Assembly: GCA_002839535.1 (NCBI GenBank)
Contig: PGYF01000005.1
Location: forward strand, 1-30,339
DNA: 30,339 nucleotides
Direction: 5' to 3'
Source: Nitrospira bacterium HGW-Nitrospira-1
Lineage (GTDB): Bacteria > Nitrospirota > Thermodesulfovibrionia > Thermodesulfovibrionales > UBA6898
Shown: positions 25,171 to 30,339 of the stretch, piece after piece
How the letters are laid out: each line of letters starts with the position of its first letter
Position numbering within the stretch: position 1 is the first letter of the stretch
Notes under the pieces: model-generated
Databases searched by the model: none
Told to the model about the DNA's origin: nothing
Seen by the model: only the letters and a program-made list of their open reading frames with translations
Position numbers and translations under genes: made by a program

Positions 25171-26151
25171 CTATTCCTTCAATGCCGGGCTGTTTTGTTG
25201 CCATTTATTACTGATGCTCTTCCTTTGTTGGAGAGCCTTTTTTTCGATTTTCCAGAAATTATGGTTCCACGACCTGCATCCCCAATCTGTGCAACTCGAA
25301 CAAATTGGTATTTCATCAAATTTCAATTCCAGAAGAAGATTTCTCAATTGATCAAGTTCCTTGCACTTCCAGATTTCGGCAACTGGCCGATCTATAATAT
25401 TACCATAATTCGTATGATGATTGATATCATAGGCACATAGATGGAAATCCCCCATTGAATCCATATTTATTCTTTCGAACGGATAAGGACAAGGCTCTCG
25501 TTCCTGCATTAAATTTCTGCGTTCTTCTGCATTGTCTAATTTTCCATACCGCAACCAAACGCGAAACTGCAGCGTATCAACATAATTCGGTACCCAGAAG
25601 GCCTTCGCTATTCCTCGCTCGTGGAGATTGGCATCTTCTTCTACAAAGCTTGCAACTAAGTTTGTTCCATAATTATAGGTGTCTCTTTGTTTTTTTAAAT
25701 AAGAGATATTGCTGAGGAGCTTATCAAATTTTAATCCTCTCCGGATCTTTTCATAAGTATCTTTTGTCGCAGCATCTACACTAAACTCAATACCATCAAT
25801 TCCACAGTCTAATAAAAAATTTGCCTTGTGGGCATCCAATAAACTGCCATTTGTGATCATGGAAACTTTGCAACCTTTTTCTTTTGCATATTTAATCAAA
25901 TTTAAAATATTAGGGTGAAGGAGAGGCTCGCCCGTTCCGGTGACTCGAATATATCGGCCCTGTGGTCCACACTCATCTGCGAGTTTTTTAAAGATAGCAT
26001 CGGAAACAAAATAATTCCCCCCAACGACATCGCGGCTCGAGGGATCGAGCGTATGAACACAATGAATACATTTCGCATTGCAAAGGTATGAAACGTTTAC
26101 GACTACCATCAGGGGGAACTCTTTGGCATTATCTGGAAAATTATACTGCAT
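25171..26151 (-). CDS. Radical SAM protein with SPASM-type C-terminus (paralogue 1)
   Basis: A 326-residue radical SAM enzyme. The [4Fe-4S] motif C24-x3-C28-x2-C31 (CNAKCIHC) is followed by TGTGEPLLHP (GGEP-type SAM motif), VSMITNGSLLD and IEFSVDAATKDTYEKIRRG. The C-terminus has a partial SPASM set: LCAYD, then PICSSCTDWGC (four cysteines). Such enzymes use SAM radicals to modify peptides, sugars or cofactors. Within a sugar cluster, beside WbqC and an aminotransferase, a carbohydrate substrate is a fair inference but unproven. GGAGGT precedes the ATG by eight bases. It is a close paralogue of the next gene upstream, which lies six bases away. Confidence 0.9.
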   Translation of the reverse strand: MQYNFPDNAKEFPLMVVVNVSYLCNAKCIHCVHTLDPSSRDVVGGNYFVSDAIFKKLADECGPQGRYIRVTGTGEPLLHPNILNLIKYAKEKGCKVSMITNGSLLDAHKANFLLDCGIDGIEFSVDAATKDTYEKIRRGLKFDKLLSNISYLKKQRDTYNYGTNLVASFVEEDANLHERGIAKAFWVPNYVDTLQFRVWLRYGKLDNAEERRNLMQEREPCPYPFERINMDSMGDFHLCAYDINHHTNYGNIIDRPVAEIWKCKELDQLRNLLLELKFDEIPICSSCTDWGCRSWNHNFWKIEKKALQQRKSISNKWQQNSPALKE

Positions 26152-26157
26152 TATTCA

Positions 26158-27093
26158 TTACCTCCGTTTACCGAAAGAGTCTATTATATAATTCTTTTCC
26201 CATGAATGGAAAGGCCAGTCCTTGCAATCGCTGCATAATCCCGCTTCTTCAAAGCTACCTTCCTGATGACATCTTCTGATTCGGTCAAGCTCTTTACCAC
26301 ACCATACTTCCCGTATAGAGACATCTTTAATATTGCCGAAATCCGTCTTGCCGAAAGAATCATAACCACAAAGTCTGATTTGCCCAGATACATCGACATT
26401 GATGCGATCGTATAGAAGAAAACAGGGGATTCTTTTTTCATAATAAGGAATTCTGTTCTCATCTCTATCGAAAAGACCAAATGTAAGAAATTTTCGGGTA
26501 ACGACTTTATCCGCTATCTTTCCCCAAAACTGAAGCGCCTTCTCTATTTCAGGCAATACTTCTTTCTGCTCAACAATACTGCAGAATATAAAGGTGTTTT
26601 TCTGCATTTCATTTCTGAGTTCGACCAGTCTTTTAACATTTCTCACCAATGTATCGTAATCAAGTCCTACTCGGATACGCTCGTAAGTCTCTTTTGAAAA
26701 AGCATCAACGCTGATATCAATTGCATCGATATTCGTCTCAAGTAATTTCTTCGCTTCTCTCTCTCCCAAGAGTGATCCATTGGTGATTAATCCTACGTTA
26801 CATCCCACCCGTTTTGCATACTCGGCCATATCCATAAGCGAGGGATGCAGTAATGGCTCTCCAAAACCCACGAGACGAAGGAGTGTTCCTGGGTATTGCG
26901 AGCATTGATCCGCAATCTTCTTAAAAACATCATTCTCCATGTAAATCTTTTTAAAAGCGCTCTTCTCTTTCGTTTCAGGAAAACTACTATAAATGCAATG
27001 TATGCATTTTGCGTTACACGCAAAGGATATCCCCGCGATTACCATTCTTGGAAACGCTTTACTTCTCTCGTCCTGGAAATCATATTTCATCAT
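26158..27093 (-). CDS. Radical SAM protein with SPASM-type C-terminus (paralogue 2)
   Basis: A 311-residue paralogue of the gene downstream. It has C26-x3-C30-x2-C33 (again CNAKCIHC), VGFGEPLLHP, VGLITNGSLLG and IDISVDAFSKETYERIRVG. The C-terminal set is shorter: LCGYD and LCSDCKDWPFHSW, where the last cysteine of its partner (DWGC) is replaced by phenylalanine. It may therefore bind its auxiliary cluster differently, or act with the partner. Two adjacent ATGs follow AGAGGAAGG; the first at 27093 is used. It is the first intact gene of the operon; the promoter must lie in or beyond the short gap before the methyltransferase remnant. Confidence 0.9.
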   Translation of the reverse strand: MMKYDFQDERSKAFPRMVIAGISFACNAKCIHCIYSSFPETKEKSAFKKIYMENDVFKKIADQCSQYPGTLLRLVGFGEPLLHPSLMDMAEYAKRVGCNVGLITNGSLLGEREAKKLLETNIDAIDISVDAFSKETYERIRVGLDYDTLVRNVKRLVELRNEMQKNTFIFCSIVEQKEVLPEIEKALQFWGKIADKVVTRKFLTFGLFDRDENRIPYYEKRIPCFLLYDRINVDVSGQIRLCGYDSFGKTDFGNIKDVSIREVWCGKELDRIRRCHQEGSFEEAGLCSDCKDWPFHSWEKNYIIDSFGKRR

Positions 27094-27185
27094 TCTAACC
27101 TTCCTCTCTGAAGTGCTTATTATTGTCGCTTACTATAGCTTCTTTGCTCTCTTCTTGTGTTTTTTCTTTGTTTCGTATTCCTAAC

Positions 27186-27586
27186 TCATAGAGTTCCTTT
27201 AAGAAAAAAACCCTGTTTCAGCAAATATTGTTTTATTTTCTGTAAGGTATTGAACCTTGATTGAACTCTGAAAGTATTTGTGTTTAAAATCTTAATATCT
27301 TTAAAGCCAAGACCCAAAAAAAGTTTTTTCACCTCTTTTTCAGATGTCCTATATCTGTATTTACTTGAATACCAATCAAAATTATGCAGTGCCTTTAGCG
27401 TAAAATTAGGTTGCCCGATAGATGTATAACATTCTCAAATATTGGTACTGCAAACGGGACATACTCAAAAAGTGTCGGAATGATTGCCAGATAAAATGTA
27501 ACCTTCAACGGAAGACATTTTACAATACCGCAAAGAATATCGTCAATAATCTTCTGCACTATGGTTATATTGCGAAATATATTCAT
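27186..27586 (-). pseudogene. Methyltransferase pseudogene (5' end lost, frameshifted)
   Basis: Two consecutive frames encode the C-terminal part of a type-11 SAM methyltransferase. The first reads CLPLKVTFYLAIIPTLFEYV and FAVPIFENV. At about 27427-27430 the frame shifts: one T missing in a GTT(T)A run would join it to YTSIGQPNFTLKAL, HNFDWYSSKYRYRTSEKEV and LGFKDIKIL, ending at a stop 27186-27188. The DWYS-KY-x-T-x-EEV pattern and GF-x-DI ending are typical of these enzymes. The N-terminal SAM-binding half is absent, replaced by a truncated transposase gene. It is not expected to be functional. Confidence 0.72.
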
Positions 27587-27686
27587 CGCAAATCTCAGAT
27601 ACTGTTCTACTTTTCGTCATCACTAATTTTACAGCTTCAAATTTTTCCTTCGCTGTAAATCTTCGCTTCAATTTTTTACTTGTCAT
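27543..27686 (-). pseudogene. Truncated IS transposase OrfA (helix-turn-helix N-terminus)
   Basis: From ATG 27686 (GGAGGG five bases upstream) the frame gives 47 residues. The first ~36 (KRRFTAKEKFEAVKLV, then TVSEICDEY) are the standard start of an IS3-family OrfA helix-turn-helix protein. After CDEY the expected G-I-S/recognition helix is lost and the frame runs into methyltransferase remnant DNA, ending at 27543-27545. The joint falls at about 27560-27580. This marks an IS that inserted and then lost most of its body by deletion. Confidence 0.75.
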
Positions 27687-27691
27687 TTTGT

Positions 27692-27716
27692 CCCTCCGTA
27701 TTTATATTTTCGGAGG
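27692..27716 (-). promoter_or_regulatory. Hairpin that could mask the transposase ribosome-binding site
   Basis: CCTCCG at 27693-27698 and CGGAGG at 27711-27716 form a six-pair stem with a 12-base AT-rich loop. On the minus strand the 3' arm is the Shine-Dalgarno of the OrfA remnant, so folding of a read-through transcript would hide it. Such sequestering is known in several IS families. The IS end itself probably lies near 27720-27740. Confidence 0.5.
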
Positions 27717-27732
27717 TTTTACCAACTTAATT

Positions 27733-29754
27733 TTATTCGCAAAAAGTCTCATTTAATTGAATTCCATAAAGATTTTTTAAATTGTCACCTAATATTTTTT
27801 TTATTTCTTCATTTGAATATCCCCTGCGAACCAAACCCAAGGTCAGGTTCCATAACCTGGATTCCGGCAAAATCCATCCTAAACCTTCATAACCATTTTC
27901 TGGGAAATGATCTGGTCCTAATGCTATATGATCAACTCCAATTCTCGATTTTAGATAATCAATCCCATCAAGAAGTGTCTCTAAATTTGAACTATTATTT
28001 CCCCCCCATAAACCCTTATAAAAATGTACTGCAAAAATGCCTCCGTTCTGTGCGAGATTATGTAACATTTCATCATTAGAATATCCACCACTCATAAAGT
28101 CGCAAGGTGCATCATGTGACAGAATTACTGGTTTATTTGAAGTGCCGATTATCTGACTTTGCAAAGCAAAGGTTGAATGACTTACATCGATCAATATACC
28201 CTTTTCGTTTAGTGCCTGTATAACCTCTATGCCATAAGGTGTTAAAGCATAATCTACAATTAGAGCATTAGAATTAGACCATTTTAATTGTGTTTCCCTC
28301 CATCCTAAATCATAATATTCACCGGTATAAATGGTATAAAAATTTTCACCCTCCAATTGATTTGCACCTTCTGATCCTATTATTATTCCAAGTTTACCAT
28401 CAGTTTTAGCTGAGTCAATATCCTCAACAGTTCTGACAATTAATACTTCGCCAGAAAGAGATTGTGCCATATCGATAACTTTATGAACATAGTAAAGAAA
28501 TCTCATTCTCCATTCTGTTGGACTACTATACGTACATTGATCCCACGAAATCCCAAACCGACTGCGTGTATAGCGATCAAAATCCATTCCATCAACTGTC
28601 ATTTTAGCAACAACGGCAGTTACGCCTCCAGCTTTCATTCGTTGGATATCCTCTTCCATGAAATTGTGACTATGTGCCAAAATCACAATAGAACTACTAT
28701 GTAAATTTTCTGCTCGCTTAATATCAGGATCTTCAGGGTACTCAATACATGGGGGAACATAAGTGCTTCCATCTCCACCTTTATATAAAGTGTTGCCTTC
28801 CTTTGTTGTCACCCAATTAACAGTGCCATCATGCTGCTGAACCTGACCTGCTGATACGGCATATGTCCAAAAGCCAACTTCATCAACACTTCCATTCAGA
28901 AATGCTCCTTTTCCATCGTCATATGAACCGATATTTACATTTGCGGTGGAAGGTGTGAGATGACTTGGAATACTATATCCATTAAAATTTAATAGACAGA
29001 GAGCACCATTGATATATAACTTTAATTGATGCCATGGACTACTAGCAAGACCATCATATACCCACACTATATGATACCAGGCATCGGGGCTAAGCGTGTA
29101 AGCAGTTGTTATAAATTGCCCTGGGGCAAATGCAAATCGAGGACTCATGTTATAGAAGTCAGTCCAAAATCCCGCTGCAACACCTACTTTCCATTTGGTA
29201 ATAAATGCCTGTGTTCTGGTATCATTAGGTAGCTTAACCCATGCGGAAATGGATAGTTTTTCGCCATTATTAAATATATTCATGTCTCCCAAATTAATAT
29301 ATCCATTGTTTAGCCTTCTAGCTTTGTCAATTTTGCCTGGATCTTCTATATAAGTCACTCCATTAACATTTCCATTACGAGAAGAAACACTATCTATGAC
29401 AATAGTTTGCTGTTCAATATTTTCATCTAGTTTGTAATAAGCATAAGGTCCATACTCGGCTACTACGGGGAAATTGCTACAAGGAGAAATACATGTTAAA
29501 CCATTTCCATTATTATTAAGCTGGGTTATTTGGCTAATTGACAATGAGTTTTTCCAAAAACCAACTTCATCAACAGTTCCATTCAGAAATGCTCCTTTAC
29601 CATCGTCATATGAACCGATATTTACATTTGCGGTGGAAAGTGTGAGTAAATTTGGAACACTATAGCCATTAAAATTTAATGTACAGAGAGTGCCATTGAT
29701 ATATAACTTTAATTTATCCTGTGAACTACTAGCAAGACCATCATATACCCACAC
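27733..29754 (-). CDS. LamG-repeat/membrane dipeptidase (M19) fusion, 3' part
   Basis: The open part is 673 residues. Residues 1-~85 are the second half of a LamG (jelly-roll, concanavalin A-like) module and ~97-305 a full one (SAWVKLPNDTRTQAFITKW, WYHIVWVYDGLASSPWHQLK). A linker to ~345 leads to an M19 membrane-dipeptidase domain: AHSHNF (361-365), E462, IDVSHS (H526), LSHDAP (H547) and GPDHF (D615). The usual HxD metal motif reads H-N-F here, so one zinc ligand may be lost. The apparent GTG start at 29754 is not real: it lies inside a LamG module cut by an 82-base deletion relative to the next copy. It probably binds surface glycan while hydrolysing a dipeptide-like substrate outside the cell. 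Confidence 0.8.
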   Translation of the reverse strand: MWVYDGLASSSQDKLKLYINGTLCTLNFNGYSVPNLLTLSTANVNIGSYDDGKGAFLNGTVDEVGFWKNSLSISQITQLNNNGNGLTCISPCSNFPVVAEYGPYAYYKLDENIEQQTIVIDSVSSRNGNVNGVTYIEDPGKIDKARRLNNGYINLGDMNIFNNGEKLSISAWVKLPNDTRTQAFITKWKVGVAAGFWTDFYNMSPRFAFAPGQFITTAYTLSPDAWYHIVWVYDGLASSPWHQLKLYINGALCLLNFNGYSIPSHLTPSTANVNIGSYDDGKGAFLNGSVDEVGFWTYAVSAGQVQQHDGTVNWVTTKEGNTLYKGGDGSTYVPPCIEYPEDPDIKRAENLHSSSIVILAHSHNFMEEDIQRMKAGGVTAVVAKMTVDGMDFDRYTRSRFGISWDQCTYSSPTEWRMRFLYYVHKVIDMAQSLSGEVLIVRTVEDIDSAKTDGKLGIIIGSEGANQLEGENFYTIYTGEYYDLGWRETQLKWSNSNALIVDYALTPYGIEVIQALNEKGILIDVSHSTFALQSQIIGTSNKPVILSHDAPCDFMSGGYSNDEMLHNLAQNGGIFAVHFYKGLWGGNNSSNLETLLDGIDYLKSRIGVDHIALGPDHFPENGYEGLGWILPESRLWNLTLGLVRRGYSNEEIKKILGDNLKNLYGIQLNETFCE

Positions 29755-30339
29755 TATATGAAGTCAGTCCAAAAACCCGCTGCAATACCCACTTTCCATT
29801 TGGTAATGAATGCCTGTGTTCTGGTATCGTTAGGTAGCTTAACCCATGCGGAGATCGTAAGTTTAGTACTATTATGGAATTCGCTTATATCACCAAAAGT
29901 AATATAATCATGTTTTGAGCTATTGAATGATCGAGCATTTCCTATTTTTCCCTGTGTAATTGTATTATTCAGTGAACTATTAATCATTATAAAACCTGGA
30001 TCATCAAGCTTAAAATATAGTACAGGTCCAGAATTGAACTCAGTAGGGAAATTACTACAAGGAGAAATACATGTTAAACCATTTCCATTATTATAAAGCT
30101 CAGTTATCTGAGTTGTTGATAATGTGTATGTCCAAAAACCAATTTCATCAACACTTCCATTCAGAAATGCTCCTTTACCATCGTCATATGAACCGATATT
30201 TACATTTGCGGTTGTAAGGGCAAGTTGACTTACAACACTGTAGCCATTAAAATTTAATGTACAGAGAGTGCCATTGATATATAACTTTAATTTATCCTGT
30301 GAACTACTAGCAAGACCATCATATACCCACACTATATGA
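28861..30339. repeat. Tandem LamG-module DNA repeat (at least three copies)
   Basis: Copies of the LamG coding unit recur with periods of about 687 bases (29067 to 29754) and about 578 (29754 to 30332; 660 if the 82-base gap is restored). The two right-hand copies are identical over nearly 100 bases up to their shared end ctatatga, which is both the internal joint (29760) and the window end (30339). The left copy is more diverged. Confidence 0.88.
29754..30339 (-). CDS. LamG-repeat protein, upstream part, open at the window edge
   Basis: This is the same large protein as the LamG-dipeptidase fusion, read in another phase. The visible 192-plus residues hold the C-terminal half of one LamG module (NVNIGSYDDGKGAFLNGS, VDEIGFWTYTLS), the linker LTCISPCSNFP shared with the next copy, and the N-terminal half of another (ISAWVKLPNDTRTQAFITKW). 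It ends at TAG 29754-29756 just after GFWTDF, where the sister copy continues YNMSPRFAF. No real start is in view; codons continue past 30332 to the edge. If the joint at 29760 is an assembly error, both parts are one gene. Confidence 0.75.
   Translation of the reverse strand, partial: HIVWVYDGLASSSQDKLKLYINGTLCTLNFNGYSVVSQLALTTANVNIGSYDDGKGAFLNGSVDEIGFWTYTLSTTQITELYNNGNGLTCISPCSNFPTEFNSGPVLYFKLDDPGFIMINSSLNNTITQGKIGNARSFNSSKHDYITFGDISEFHNSTKLTISAWVKLPNDTRTQAFITKWKVGIAAGFWTDFI

Noticed and set aside
27692..27720. CCTCCG/CGGAGG stem followed by TTTT on the plus strand, considered as a terminator
   Set aside because: There is no plus-strand gene for it to end, the T run is only four, and the arm matches the ribosome-binding site of the transposase remnant.
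29752..29754. GTG taken as the start of the LamG-dipeptidase gene
   Set aside because: It falls inside a LamG strand (HIVWVYDG in the intact copy), so it is the point where the frame reopens after the deletion, not a start codon.

Overview
The window is a Gram-negative surface-polysaccharide locus of about 27 kb. Every recognisable gene lies on the minus strand, so transcription runs from about 27.1 kb down to 0.36 kb. Most neighbours overlap, abut or sit within 50 bases, which suggests one long operon or a few overlapping ones. Heptosyltransferase-type genes (GT9), an MsbA/PglK-type lipid exporter and an undecaprenyl-phosphate sugar-1-phosphate transferase point to LPS core and O-antigen synthesis. 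The species cannot be read from this. Dispersed palindromic and 7-bp repeats inside genes resemble those of Nitrospirota or Desulfobacterota genomes, but that is a weak inference. Both window ends fall in repetitive DNA (an IS end on the left, a LamG repeat on the right), so this may be a whole assembly contig broken at repeats.

Layout in gene order, right to left. (1) 27.7-30.3 kb: AT-rich DNA encoding tandem LamG modules joined to a membrane-dipeptidase (M19) domain, split by an 82-base deletion or misassembly. (2) 27.2-27.7 kb: a truncated IS transposase joined to a broken methyltransferase gene. (3) 22.3-27.1 kb: two paralogous radical SAM proteins, a WbqC-family protein, an NAD-dependent sugar dehydratase/epimerase and a DegT-type aminotransferase, plausibly a pathway for an unusual amino sugar. 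(4) 15.4-22.3 kb: methyltransferases and glycosyltransferases, including a TPR-linked one, two intact GT2s, a chimeric GT2 and a GT2 remnant. (5) 11.0-15.4 kb: a FnlA-like dehydratase, an RmlD-like reductase, a WecB-like 2-epimerase and a WbuB-like GT4, the expected set for UDP-L-QuiNAc/L-RhaNAc or L-FucNAc and its transfer. (6) 7.5-11.0 kb: a WbpV/WreQ-like reductase, a PglC/WreU-like initiating transferase and a PglF/WbpM-like membrane dehydratase, the expected set for making UDP-D-QuiNAc or D-FucNAc and starting the glycan on undecaprenyl phosphate. (7) 5.8-7.6 kb: the ABC exporter. (8) 0.36-5.7 kb: a KdtX/WaaE-like GT2, two GT4s and two GT9 heptosyltransferases for the LPS core. (9) 1-350: a frameshifted small gene and the end of an IS3-like element.

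Together the genes would make at least two, probably three, modified amino-sugar nucleotides, start a glycan on a lipid carrier, extend and methylate it, flip it and complete an LPS core. No Wzx, Wzy, Wzz or O-antigen ligase is visible. The main curiosities are repeats inserted in frame in core glycosyltransferases, several gene remnants, the twin radical SAM/WbqC module and the LamG-dipeptidase fusion.
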